Below, piece after piece: positions 20,041 through 31,203 of a DNA stretch of 64,000 bases (its first letter is position 1; every line of letters begins with the position of its first letter). Both the position numbers and the translations under genes were made by a program. The notes beneath the pieces are model-generated. The model was not told the DNA's origin. It saw only the letters and a program-made list of their open reading frames with translations, and ran no database searches. This DNA is from Chiua virens (Eukaryota; Basidiomycota; Agaricomycetes; Boletales; Boletaceae). The stretch is taken from NCBI GenBank assembly GCA_019787685.1, contig JAHNUO010000002.1, positions 496,001 to 560,000 on the forward strand, read 5' to 3'.

Positions 20041-21153
20041 ATGGCGGCGACGACCGTGAGGACCTCCCAGACCACTCAGACAGTTCTCCCTCCATCCGTC
20101 TTCACACTGCCTCAGACAGCCCAGCTCGAAGCTCTCTACACGATCATCCGGGACAGAACGACCAGCCGCGGGGACTTTCTCTTCTACTCTGATCGTATCA
20201 TCCGGCTACTGGTCGAAGAGGGTCTGAATCATCTTCCAGTCGTGCCAAAGACGGTGGAGACGCCCACGGTATGTCAAGATTTCTTTGTGTCGCCGTTCCT
20301 TCTAGGTTGATGGACAATAAATGACGACACGTCGGTCGTGTAGGGATCCAAGTACGAGGGCGTGGGGTTTGAAGGAAAGATATGCGGTGTGTCTATCTTA
20401 CGTGCTGGTGAGGTAGGTTGCGTCTCCGCGAGAGTGTTCCATTCTTTGATCTCGTCCGCGTCGTTATCAGGCTATGGAGGCAGGCTTACGCGAAGTATGC
20501 AGGAGCGTCCGCATCGGAAAGATTCTCATTCAAAGGGTCTATATTATATGTTTTCTTTTGCAAACGCGTCTGATACGATTTGATTAGGATGAAGAGACTG
20601 CACTCCCTAAGCTGTTCTACTCCAAAGTAAGGCTCGATCTGGCCGTTAACTATATAAGTGTGACTTTGATCCGATCAGCTCCCTGAGGACATTGCATCGC
20701 GCTACGTTCTCCTTCTGGATCCTATGTTAGGTACGTTTATGTCAGCTAGTCGTTATCGGCTCTCCCTCACTCTGGACTAGCTACCGGAGGATCGGCTATA
20801 AAGGCCGTTGAAATTCTGAAAGAACATGGCGTCGCCGAGGACCGTATCATCTTTATCAATCTGGTAACCGTTCTTTTTTTTCCGAAAATTTCCGGGAATA
20901 TTGATGTCCTTAGAGATCGCAGCACCGGAAGGTCTGAACGCATTTTGTACTAAGTTCCCCGCACTGCGTGTGGTATGGACCCTATTTCTCTGCGAGAATT
21001 GAACATTTACGAGTAAGGCAAGATCACTGGTTGGATTGACCAAGGACTCAACGAGAAGGCTTATATTGTTCCTGGTCTTGGAGACTTTGGTGAGAGGCGG
21101 TACGTGGTCATATTCTTCATGGTCAGAGTCCAAATCCTGATTAGTGCCTGTGA
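20041..21153 (+). CDS. FUR1: Uracil phosphoribosyltransferase
   Basis: Cytosolic pyrimidine-salvage enzyme that makes UMP from uracil and PRPP. Nine exons give an in-frame product of 227 residues, close to the usual fungal length: 20041-20268, 20344-20412, 20471-20536, 20588-20626, 20679-20730, 20781-20863, 20916-20972, 21023-21103, 21145-21153. Diagnostic sequence includes RDRTTSRGDFLFYSDRIIRLL, GVSILRAGE, the PRPP loop LLDPMLATGGSAIKA spanning exons 5 and 6, and C-terminal GWIDQGLNEKAYIVPGLGDFG. The last intron (41 bp) is inferred; without it the protein would run on about 28 residues to 21184. It is the first conserved gene after the transposon-rich part. The enzyme also activates 5-fluorouracil in fungi (known for the family). 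Confidence 0.93.
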
Positions 21154-21391
21154 ACTCCAGGTACTGCCAGTAAAAAATCTGCAATTAGTTCTGTAACTCA
21201 CTGTTATCAAGCACACTGGTCAGTCTAATTCATATGATAAGGTACGAAGCACGAAACCACCAATGGACATTTTCTTTCTTTCGTCTGACACAATTCAACG
21301 TCCCCCGGTTGCGGACGGATACTTGTATGTTATGATACAAAATAACTGCTTTTTACTGCACTTGTAAATCCCTCTTACCGCTGAGATTTTC

Positions 21392-22552
21392 TTAGACTCT
21401 CAAAGCCTCAAAGACGTGCTTGAAGGAGTAGCCATTCACCGATAATACCTGTGATTGCACGGAGAATGAATAAACACGGGTCTGAGTGACCGGGCTCACC
21501 ATTGTGAAGTACTTGTAAATGGTCCAAAACAAGATAAGATCAACAACGACTGCAGAGACACTGATTTTGGAGACGACAGTGCACAAAGGTTCAGAAGCAG
21601 TGTTTCGAAAGCGGTAGGATAGAGTTCCGCCACGTCACCTGCTCACGGTATGATCAGAATGGATCTTGAGAAATCCACAGCACCACTTACCAATGAATAC
21701 AGTGATATCCTGTAGGTAAGACTTGGTACGCGACAGATGGCGATTGACCACCTCACGCTTGACCTTGTGATCGCCGGCCAGACGGATGACGAATTGCTGA
21801 AGACTCTCGAAGGTTTCGGACACAATCTTGACCCGTTCTGCGTGTCTCGGAGCCATCGCAGGCAATGGAAACCTGCTTCGGAAGTCGTTACGCGTGACGG
21901 TAACAAGCCTTGCCATGTTTTTCAACAATGCGGTAGACAGCACATCGTTGAAGGGGAGGTTTTCGGAAGAGACGAACTTGCGCGCGTTGTTGAACTACCC
22001 TGCTCAGGGTGACAGTGCCGTTCACGGCAGTTTCAAAGGATCGGATGAATTTTCCAGCTTCTTCCGAGAGGATATGTTCCAAGCGTCGTTGGAGTACCAC
22101 GAGCCCGTCTTCCATGGAACTTGATGATACTCGAGCGTCGGGTTGAATGGTATTCGCGTTTGTCGATAAAGGAATGACGACGGAACGTAAGACAAACGGA
22201 GTTTCTAATGATGATAAGGTCTCGATAAGTACACCTGCAAGTCTGTCGGAGAAAACAAAGAAATGAACCTTGGATTCTATCGGCGATCTGAACGGGACCA
22301 AGCCAACCTGCATCCCATATCAGGTGTCTATCAGTCTTCAAAGATATCAAGATACGTACATGCAAGTTCCGGCCAAGCCTGATGTGTAGTTGAGTTCCTG
22401 TATGCGCGGGGGGGTGACAAACGCGTACGGTCAAACTCGGGGGTGTTTTCTGATGGTTTCTCTGGCACCTGCGCAGCCGGACTTTCGACCATAGCTGCGA
22501 CAGGGAAGAAAGCTGAAAAGGCAATCAAGAGGATAGAAAGGCGCAAATGCAT
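21392..22552 (-). CDS. Hypothetical secreted or membrane protein with signal peptide
   Basis: From ATG 22552 the protein starts with a clear signal peptide (MHLRLSILLIAFSAFFPVAAM). After an intron near 22360-22310 comes a polar region (VGLVPFRSPIESKVHFFVFSD, VLRSVVIPLSTNANTI, EDGLVVLQRRLEHILSEEAGKF). A further exon has NMARLVTVTRND and ETFESLQQFVIRLAGDHKV. The last frame (to 21392) contains a hydrophobic segment (VSAVVVDLILFWTIYKYF) that could be a membrane anchor. Exon joins after about 21,700 are uncertain, because the frame choice around 21,600-21,650 is unclear. Architecture (signal peptide, helical lumenal part, C-terminal anchor) would suit an ER or nuclear-envelope protein, but I do not recognise the family. 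Convergent with FUR1. Confidence 0.55.
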
Positions 22553-22559
22553 GATTGGA

Positions 22560-23017
22560 AAATGGGTAAAGAGTGAGGGACCTAGTGCATATGTCCACCT
22601 TCATTGTTATATATACCTAATCGCATGTCCACCGATACATAGTACCTTATTCTCCGCGTGGTGTGTTTAGAACAATGAGGCCTGAGGGCCTAGCTTTGAT
22701 ATGGCCTCTTTGTAGGTATATATATATATAATGTAATATATAATATGGGGAAGGTACACAGAAGGTCATGCTTTGACCACTAACGCTTTGGAGGCCCATA
22801 AAAACCGCTTGTTTTCACTGCCGTGATGGTTGAGACGACGTCTGAACTTTGGTGTCAAAGCGCTAGATGCGAAGGAAGGAAATATATGGCCAGCTGTATG
22901 GTCTAACCACCTGAAATTTCGATAAAGCAGATTCCGTATCAACGAATGAATGTTTGAACGTTGAACCCTAAGTGGACCAAGTAAAGCCGAAGCGCGCGTA
23001 ACGCGCTTCGATCCGGA
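22560..23017. other. Intergenic between two divergent genes, AT microsatellite
   Basis: Contains a TATATATATA run near 22717-22745. No gene is seen. It separates the divergently transcribed signal-peptide gene and SCO1, so it must hold both promoters. Confidence 0.6.
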
Positions 23018-23993
23018 ATGTCCAAATTCATTTCTCCCATCACGCGAACGCGGTCACGGACAACTCGGATAGCGTCACTGTCGCCCCCGACACTGTCGAG
23101 AAGGCTTCCTATACAACCATATAGGACCTATGCCCAGTTTCACCAGTCAACTCCCTCGGGCGCTCGGGACAAGTCCGCTGTTGGCGTACGTAGATTTCTG
23201 AACACCTTTCGTCGTTGACGCCACGAACTCAAGAAACGCAGGTATTCACACCAACCGCCGCTGCGTTGTTCGTAGCTACGGGCGTTGGCCTGTACTATTA
23301 TTTCCAGTATGAGAAGAGAAAGCTGCAGGAGAAAAAAGGTCCGTCGCCGACGTACTCAGCACCGACTCTTGACATCGTATTTGTATTCTAGAGAAGGAGC
23401 TCGAATCGCGTTCTGTTGGACGACCCAATATCGGCGGCCCATTCACGCTCACGACACACCAGGGCAATCCCTTTTCTGAACAAGACCTCTTGGGCAAGTG
23501 GAATTTCGTCTACTTTGGATTCACCAACTGTCCCGATATTTGCCCTGCCGAGCTCGACAAGGTCGGGACGATCCTCAAGTCGTTGGGTCAGTTGTCCTAT
23601 AACCCTCACGGCGCGCGCTCATCATATCCATTCACAGAATCCGAGTACGGACAGGCGTTTCAACCCGTCTTCATTTCCGTCGACCCTGCTCGTGACAGCA
23701 CTAGCCAAATGAAAAAATATCTCGCCGATTTCCACCCCCGGATCATCGGGCTTACAGGCGACTACGCCGCCGCCAAATCTGTCTGCAAAGCGTACCGGGT
23801 GTACTTCTCAACCCCGCCCAACGCAGACCCCAAGGGTGACTACCTCGTGGATCACTCGATATACATCTACTTTATGGATCCAGATGGTAAATTCGTGGAG
23901 GCCTTTGGACAAAATAGCACCGCCGAAGACGTGGTAGAGAGGGTCAAGAAGGAGATTGGAGGGTGGGAGAAGGAGATGGGGCGCAAAGTCTGA
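23018..23993 (+). CDS. SCO1: Cytochrome c oxidase copper chaperone SCO1
   Basis: Mitochondrial inner-membrane protein that delivers copper to the CuA site of Cox2 and supports complex IV assembly. Three exons (23018-23185, 23242-23338, 23392-23993) give 288 residues in frame. The N-terminus is an Arg/Ser-rich presequence, then a membrane segment (FTPTAAALFVATGVGLYYYF) and the thioredoxin-like SCO/SenC domain. Copper ligands are visible: the CxxxC in FTNCPDICPAEL and the His in YLVDHSIYIYF. PVFISVDPARDS and GLTGDYAAAKSVCKAYRVYFS are typical of the family. Yeast has two paralogues; basidiomycetes usually have one, so SCO1 is used for the family. Confidence 0.95.
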
Positions 23994-24132
23994 TCACACC
24001 ACTTGACCCGTAGACTATTCCATATTAATCACGTAGTCACATTTGCTCACCACTCATGAATTCTATGGTTACACCGACGTCTTCGGGGAGCAAGCAGGTC
24101 TATACATCGTATTGGGTATCAGGCCGATGATT

Positions 24133-24552
24133 CTATGCCTCGAGTTCCTCCGCTTGCTGTGCCTTGAGCTTCGACATCTTCTTCATTCGACGCATCATAC
24201 TTGGAAGCGTGTCAACCAGATGGTGGGCCTGCTTGAAACTGTTTTACTTACTCGTCATATTGGCACCTGCCCCAAGTCCGCCAGTTAGACTCATAGGAAA
24301 TGTAGGAAAAAAGAAAGTGGACTCACTTTTCATACCCGTGTCTCTCATTCTGGCATTCCCAAGGGAGATACAAGTTCTTTCGCCGACACGCGTTCAGTGG
24401 TATCAGCAAGCTGGTGTGACCGCCCTGCATGGTTAGAACGACGTCGTCTATGTTCTCGGACGCAACACATACGCGGAACATTGGTCCCTCCACGCGACGG
24501 GCACCTTTGCGGCTTTGAGTTCCTCCTGGGATGCAGTGTGGGCAGACACCAT
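24133..24552 (-). CDS. NDUFB7: NADH dehydrogenase (complex I) subunit NDUFB7/B18
   Basis: Small accessory subunit of respiratory complex I, located on the intermembrane-space side. It is split into four small exons on the minus strand: 24552-24473, 24410-24327, 24266-24252 (15 bp) and 24199-24133. Joined, they give 81 residues with every splice site GT-AG and every phase consistent. The product has the family blocks ASQEELKAAKVPVAWRDQC, then LLIPLNACRRKNLYLPWEC, then NERHGYEKCQYDD and a Lys-rich tail ending EELEA. The twin CX9C motif (C-x9-C in CSALLIPLNAC, and C-x9-C from PWEC to KCQ) is the Mia40/Erv1 import signature of this family. Its ATG lies 222 bp from that of divergent HEM25. Confidence 0.92.
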
Positions 24553-24774
24553 TGCGGCGACGTCGTTAGTCTTTAGGCGGTCAAAAGTGGAAAGCGGAGG
24601 AACACGATCACAAGTTCGGGATGTGTGGCTGTGCTTTGACCCGCAACTTCACCTGTCCACTACACAGTTATCTGAGGTAGTACAGTGCTCAAGTTCGTAC
24701 CACGTAGCCTCTTTCACTCGACATAGCGGCCGGGTAGGGGCTTGAGCCGCCAATTGCTTTCGATAACCATCGTG

Positions 24775-26119
24775 ATGACAACAAGTAATGTTGTAGTAAG
24801 CCAACAACTGTTCTTCGGTAAAGTCACTCAGTTCTGGTACTCGCTAGGGTGTACTGAACACCGGTGTTGTTAGGTGCGGTGTCTGGATTCACTTCGGCAA
24901 TATTGCTTCAACCTAGTGAGTTGTGTATTTCGCTACCGTTCCTAAACCTTCACTCACCCGAAACCAGTGGATCTCTTGAAAACACGCGTTCAACAAGGTG
25001 ATACCGCACCAGGTTCTCGGTGAGAGAACTAGGCACTGGTTGTTCTCGTCTCTTATTCTCGGTGTACGGTGGAAGTACCACGTTCGTCTGGCGTACCGCG
25101 AAAGACATTGTCAAGCAAGATGGGATCGTAGGATTATGGCGAGGCACGAGTGCCTCACTTGCCCGGTGCGTCGATCTTGCTATGTTTTATACATGTTTTG
25201 GTATTTTAGAATTCCTTGACAATTTTCTGGCAGAAATATTCCTGGTGTAGCTCTCTATTTTACCAGCCTGACCCACCTGCGCTCGACGATGGCAAGGTCA
25301 CCTCACTTCTCCGTCGCTCCTGTGGTGGCGAAGAAAGAGGACGCCAAGAGTGTCTTACCGAAGCTTACCAACCAAGGTAACCTCCTGGCTGGGGCAACTG
25401 CGAGGATTGGTGTGGGTTTGCTATTGAATCCTTTCTCGGTCCTTAAAGCGCGCTTCGAGGCACGGTGTATTACTTCACAAGTATCGCAAGTGCCAACTGA
25501 TCACCTTTGCAGAGTGAAAATTTTGCGTATCGAAGTTTAACTGCTTCCCTTGTTTCAATCATTCGTGCGGGACCATCAGAATTGATGCGCGGATTCGCTG
25601 CGTCCTGCTTACGCGATGCACCGTATGCTGGGTTGTTTGTCCTTTTTTATGAAGCAATCAAACGAGAGTCAAGCAAGCTCAAAGTTCTCAACTTTCAAGG
25701 ACGTGTCTAAGACGATTTTCTTACAGCTTCCCTCGTACCAAGTGCATATGCCACGAGCATACATGGCTTCTCTGCAGCAGCAGCGGGCGGCATTGCAACG
25801 ATGGCTACCCACCCGTTCGATGTTATTAAGGTAGTCAAACGTCACTGGCGGCACACACGATGCTGACAATATTCAGACTAAGATGCAGGTCCGATCCGAA
25901 CGTCAATATCACGGCTTAGTATCTACCGTCGCTCGAATATGGCAGGTGCGCGCACTCAGAAATTCCAGAGGACATATCTTTTACCTGTCACAGCAACGAG
26001 GCACAGCAGGCTTCTTCGATGGTGCATCTCTTCGCATGTCTCGCAAGATTTTAAGTTCTACGATAGGTTGGGCAATATTCGAGGGCATGCTACTACTTTC
26101 CCAAAAAATGCAATCGTAG
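24775..26119 (+). CDS. HEM25: Mitochondrial glycine carrier (SLC25A38/Hem25)
   Basis: Inner-membrane carrier that imports glycine for the first step of haem synthesis. Nine exons are inferred: 24775-24817, 24874-24915, 24968-25019, 25076-25165, 25234-25459, 25513-25672, 25727-25830, 25877-25945, 25994-26119, giving 303 residues in frame, the normal carrier length. The three carrier signatures appear as LQPMDLLKTRVQQ, LLNPFSVLKARFE and THPFDVIKTKMQVR. Family-specific blocks include GIVGLWRGTSASLAR, NIPGVALYF, LTNQGNLLAGATARIGVG and FFDGASLRMSRK. Introns 5 (25460) and 6 (25673) seem to use GC rather than GT donors; no GT choice keeps the frame. It ends 35 bp from the convergent acyl-CoA dehydrogenase. 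Confidence 0.93.
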
Positions 26120-26154
26120 ATGACCAGGTAGACGACGTTAGACTACAACTGTGA

Positions 26155-27807
26155 CTAAGAATACTGCTTTTGGATGAACTTAGCAATAGTCTGTAGTTGA
26201 ATGTTGGACGTTCCTTCATAGATAGCTCCCTAGAATGTAACAGGTGCTTCAATTGACTGGGCACTGGGGGATCAAACACACTACTCACTATTTTAGAATC
26301 TCGCCAGAATTTCTCGATTCCAGTCTCTCGGGTGAAACCGACCCCTCCAGCCCACTCAATAGCCTGGCCAGAGACTCTCTGGGCAATAACACTTGCCCAG
26401 TACTTCGCCATTGCAGCCTCCTTGGTGAAATCCTTGCCCTCTTCTTTTCTCCGAGCGGCATTATAAGTCAATAAACGAGCCGACTCGATCTCTACTGCGG
26501 CTTGGGCGATTTGGAACGCCATGCCCTGGAAGGTACCTACGGGCTGACCGAACTGGGAACGTTGGTATGTATACGGAACGGATTTATCGAACGCCCCCTG
26601 CGCGAGCCCGAGCATTTGAGCCGCGATGCCTATCCGACCTGTAGAGTGACCGTCGGATTATGGACGATATAAAGGGTGTGACAGACGAAATTTACCCTCA
26701 TTCAGTATTTGGATCGCAACTTTGTAGCCTTGACCTTCGCCGCCTATCACGTTTTCCGCGGGAATGCGCAAGTCATCAAAGTTGAGTGTACACGTTGAAG
26801 AAGCACGGATGCCAAGCTTCTCTTCCTTCTTTGCGATTTGAATACCCATGTCTTTGGTTGCGATGAAACAAGTAATGCCCTTGTATCCCTTACTTGGATC
26901 CACCTAGAGGAAGTTCGCATCGAGAGCCGTTCAGAAAGTGCTGTTACGCTCTCACATTAGCGAAGATGAGAAAAATCTCTGCTTCATAAGAGTTTGTAAT
27001 CCACATCTTGGAGCCATTTATGATCCAGTGATCTCCATCTTTCTTGGCGCGAGTCTGGAGAGCAAATGCATCCGAGCCGGAGGCTGGCTCGGATAAACAG
27101 AAAGACCCAAGCTGTAGGACAATCATGAGCCATAGATAACGTCGTGGGTCGGAAACTATCACCTTGGATTGAGAGAGTTGAGGAAGCCATTTGTCTTGTT
27201 GGTCTTTTGTTCCATACGTCCGAAAAATGGTATTCACTAAGGTATTGTGGACATCGACCATGACCGACACTGAGGGGTCCACTTTGGCAAGCTCCTCGAT
27301 TGCTATTATAGCGGATGTAAACGAAGACTCGGCACCGCCATGCTCAGCGTTCGTTTCAATTCCCATGAGCTTGTCAATGGATCAGCGAATGGATTACAGT
27401 TCGTAAGCCAACATCCAGAAAACCTACCCCTTGTTCGAAGAGCCCCTTGATAACCTCTGGATCCATGCTTTCTCTCTCATCCATTTCACGGACTTTGGGT
27501 CCAACAACTTCGTTAGCGAACCGCTTCACTAAGGGGACTACTGAATCATCGGGAGGATAAGGATGGAATGGTGAATACCAGATTCCCTGAGCATCTCTTC
27601 CTCTTCTGTAAACGTATCGAGGGAATGTAATGTGGAACTCTCTGCGGAGCGCGCACATGAAATTGCAAAGCTTCTGGAGAACAATGTCAGCTTCAGGAAG
27701 GGAGGACGGAACTCGGCATAGTTGGCAAACCTGGTAGCTCCCAAAGCCACGGGGCGAACGCGAAGGGTTCTTGTGGAACGAGTGGCAGCACGGAGTATGT
27801 GAGACAT
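26155..27807 (-). CDS. Mitochondrial short/branched-chain acyl-CoA dehydrogenase
   Basis: FAD enzyme of the mitochondrial matrix that oxidises short or branched acyl-CoAs (as in isoleucine or valine breakdown) and passes electrons to ETF. The ATG at 27807 starts an Arg-rich presequence (MSHILRAATRSTRTLRVRP). Exons then read LHSLDTFTEEEEMLRES, VKRFANEVVGPKVREMDE, GIETNAEHGGAESSF, FCLSEPASGSDAFALQTRA, HWIINGSKMWITNS, GYKGITCFIATKDM, ASSTCTLNFDDLRIP, LAQGAFDKSVPYTYQRSQFG and GGVGFTRETGIEKFWRD. The last exon carries the catalytic Glu in GAIYEGTSNIQLQTIAKFI and ends at 26155. One intron near 27540-27580 is only 38 bp. The ACADSB type fits best, but substrate choice among close relatives is not readable. 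Confidence 0.92.
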
Positions 27808-27901
27808 TGCGCGGCGGTCTGGAAGGGTAACTCGCTCCAAGTGGGAATTAAACGCGAGTCCAAGTACTTTGTACAGGAGACAGCAATCACATGACACATG
27901 A

Positions 27902-28138
27902 CTCGAAGAATCCCGTAATAGATCCGGATCATTTCAAGCTTCAGCTTCAACCATCTGGGACCTAGTCAAGCAAAAATGGCCAGAGGGTGAGGACGCAGTA
28001 CTTGGTGCGCCTTTGTTATCATACTCTAAAGTTCACGGCAGAAACACTCCGCTCAAGCGTTACAATGACGTGGTGGATCATTGGTGTTGGCATCTGAATC
28101 GATTCAATCGATCCCAAGTAACAGAACCTCCGTCGTGA
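27902..28138 (+). other. Open frame without ATG, unassigned
   Basis: A 78-codon open frame with protein-like composition (STIWDLVKQKWPEGEDAVLG, YNDVVDHWCWHLNRFN) that ends with TGA at 28138. It has no in-frame ATG after the preceding stop. It lies upstream of the acyl-CoA dehydrogenase on the other strand and could be a terminal exon or a relic. I do not recognise it. Confidence 0.3.
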
Positions 28139-28883
28139 TCTGCTTTTCGTCGTGAAGTAGAACATGGTACTAATGGCCGTTTCCCCATCAATCGACTTGC
28201 TGCCCCCAGTACTCAGGTCATATCATCGGATGATCTTGATGATTTGGACAAGAGCCACTGTTGAACGTTGAATGGCCACCTGCCTAACGGATGGAAATCC
28301 TGATATCTGGTCTACATGCCCAATATGAGATCCGTTAGGATCTCCTGTGATACATGGCCGACTCGGAGTCACTGCCTGCATCCTTGTACGTTCCAAGAAT
28401 GATTAACTGTTACTTGATCGCTTGTTACTCCGTCCTCCACTACATGATCACAACTGCATGATAGAAAAGCACATTGCGTCGCGTTCATTACTCTCGACAT
28501 CCCCCAACTTGTTCGTTAAACTATTCATAAGTACAGTGATTCCTTCAAGTTATATTCACTAGTTGTCTCGCTTACCTGAGTTCCGAAAGCAACATTCACT
28601 CCGCACACAGGCGACTAGACTATGCCTTAGATGAATCCGTAGGAATGCAGATGCATTATCTGGGCTGCCCTGGACAGTATCCCAAGGTAAACATAATAGA
28701 AGGAAAGCACACATGACTCCGTGATTAGAATTAGAAGAGCTGAAACATAAGACGAATGAATGGAGAACGAGCCCGAAGAAAGCAACGAGATGAAGGCGAC
28801 AAAGTCATGAAAAGGCGTGAAGCAGAAGCATCAAGTGTAAAGTCGAGCCCATACATAATTCCCCGCTCCGACAGCGACCCGTT
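28139..28883. other. Intergenic, nothing recognised
   Basis: No convincing gene on either strand. The frame opening at 28756 on the plus strand is antisense to the 3' end of the next gene. Confidence 0.5.
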
Positions 28884-31203
28884 TCATGCAGTTGCATCCC
28901 CAGCTTTGCCATTCTCTCCGGTCCCACGGGCTTCACCATTGCTTCCTCGTCCTTTTCCAGTCAGACCTGCAGCTGCGAACCCTCGTGCAAAAAAACCTCC
29001 ACGACCGCCGCGACCTCTAGGGCCACTTCGCAATCCACCCCGGTCCTCTTTGTCTGTGGCAACTTTGACTTCGACTGGGAGGTCGTCAATTTTCTGCATC
29101 ACAAACGTCAGAAGTCTGAGATCTGCGAAGTCGGTCGGTACATCACCTCATTGTTTTTCTCAAGGCCACTTTTCATGGTTTCCTCATCGCCAAACTCGAC
29201 ATAAGCAATCTTCTGGATCCGCCCTTGTTGAGTGTTGGGGTATGTCACACGGATGATCTAGAACTCATTGTTGGTGATTTACCATGGCTGATCAAATGCT
29301 GCACGTACGCCTGATTGTTCTCCGCCAAAAAACTCACGCACGTCCGCCTCATTTCCAGGTGATTGAAGGCGAACGAATAGCGTCCATGATGGCTTGTAGG
29401 TTCGTCTCGATGTTGGAGTACGTGTCCCTGCGCTGTCTGTTGTCGGTGACTTGAGACCGGCCTCTAGCGCATCAGAAGCGGCTACGTCCTCAGGAACTGG
29501 AGTTTCTTTGCCTGACTTTAGTTGCCCTGCAGGTGGATCGACGGGTGATACGCTAGCCTCGGCTCTTTCCTCTGCAGAATCCTTCTCTCTCGTGTCTCGC
29601 TCCGTACGTTCTTTCTTCTCCTTCTTCTCCCTCTTTTTCTGTTTGTCTTTCTCAGCAGAAGGAGGTCCCGTAGGTGCACCATTTGCTTTAATTTGAGGAA
29701 GGTTCGCGGTCTCCTCTTTTGGTGTAGCCAAGACAATCGGCGACGTTGCAGCGAGTGGTGACTTGACTTCCCTCGGCATGGGCGAAACAGGTTTCTCCGC
29801 AGACACTGGCGTTGAACCCTTTGTCGGTGGGTTCGCAGCGGTGTTCGGCAACGAAGAACTTGTCGAGTTGGGAGTGTGTACGACAGTACCGGGAGTAGCG
29901 GTGCGACGGTAGGCGTAATTGAACCCTGGAACATGTTAGAGCAAGTCGCCCGTTCGACCGATTTACTTACCTTGACTCTTGAGTTCAGCGCTGATCCTGC
30001 CTTCCTTTATGTCCAGTACAAGGCATCCAAAGGCAGCGTCACACAAATTCCAGTTCCAGCAATTCTTCCAGGCCGGTTCTTCACCGGTAGCTGTAGGTGG
30101 AGCACCAGTCTGGCCTTGGGGCTGAGGAATGCGTTCGATGACAGACAAAGCCTTGTCCAAGAGGATTCGCTGGTGTTCATCGATGACAGCGTCTACCTGA
30201 GTCTTCACGCTCTCCCAGACCTTGTCAAAGCCTTCTTTGCCCACGAGCAGCTTGTGACGAAACCCTTCGAAATCACCTTGGATACTGAATTCATTGTAGG
30301 AGCTGGCATATCGAAAGTGGAGACCGGCAGAAATTGTGAGATCCGCCTTGAGAACGAGCGCGAGTTGAGCGATGATTCCTTCCCGACCTGGACTCGCATG
30401 CGTGACAAGGAGACGCGTCTCGGAGGGATCGAAGACTCGCTGTGCAGTATCGACAAGCTCACCAATCTGGAGAGCTGTGGTCCACATGGTGCCCTGACCA
30501 CCGGCTATAGTGGCGTTCCCGTCGCCGTTGTCGAACATTTTATGCGGTACAAGAGCACCTCCTAACCCGAGGAGGCGTAATTTGACACCACCCACGTCGA
30601 GGCAACGCGTCGTGGCCTCGTCTAACACATGCAAATTATCGATGGCATATGTACCGGTGCGGAATTTTTCTAGAATGACCACATCTTCACAAGCACCGCA
30701 AACGGTGAACACGGGAACTTGGAGCTTGATTTGACCTGAGAGCAAAAGAGGGAATTCTGATATGAGGGAGACATCTACGGTGGAACGAATGGTCGCTGGG
30801 GTATTGTCGGGGGAGAGGAGGTGCGTGCGTTGAGCGGTGGGGATGAGGGGAGAATACATAGTGAGGTGACGGAGAGTGCGGTCATTGATTCGCTCTAGAC
30901 TGTTGCTGTCTGGGGAGCACGGGACGCGTCAGTGAGTATGAAAATTGGAAGAGAAGATGAAGAAATGGATCACTGACCAAAGAAACCAAAATCACCGGTG
31001 TGGATGACTGCTTTTGCGTTGGCTTCACGTGCGAGATCATTGAGGGCGGAAAGACGACCACGGATATCTGCAATACACAGGAGGCGACCATGGACGGTGT
31101 CGATGAGTTTTGTCTGGGTGTTGACCTGATTTAGATGGGCTCTTGGATGGGGAGATGCTGCGGGACGGGTCGAAGTCGAGGCGGGGCGGGATGTGGGCTG
31201 CAT
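28884..31203 (-). CDS. DUF2433 (phosphoesterase-like) protein with RRM-like and RGG C-terminus
   Basis: The ATG at 31203 opens a protein with a basic Ser/Pro/Arg start, then LIDTVHGRLLCIADIRGRLS and AKAVIHTGDFGFF, which resemble the metal-binding blocks of calcineurin-like phosphoesterases. After an intron near 30975-30912 a long exon (to about 29970) carries the DUF2433 region (VPVFTVCGACEDVVILEKFR, LRLLGLGGALVPHKMF, TRLLVTHASPGREGIIAQLA). An intron near 29968-29924 joins KSQ to GFNYAYRRTATPG without breaking the frame. The next exon is low complexity (Pro/Ser/Thr, then KKREKKEKKERTERDTREKD). After it comes an RRM-like block (YKPSWTLFVRLQSPGNEADV, RIQKIAYVEFGDEETM). The final exon is Gly/Arg rich (RGRGGRGGFFARGF) and ends at 28884. 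The enzymatic role is untested for the family; the C-terminus points to RNA binding. It is divergent from MED13. Confidence 0.82.

Noticed and set aside
20777..21184. 135-codon minus-strand frame
   Set aside because: It runs antisense through the FUR1 exons and introns, which are clearly coding on the plus strand.
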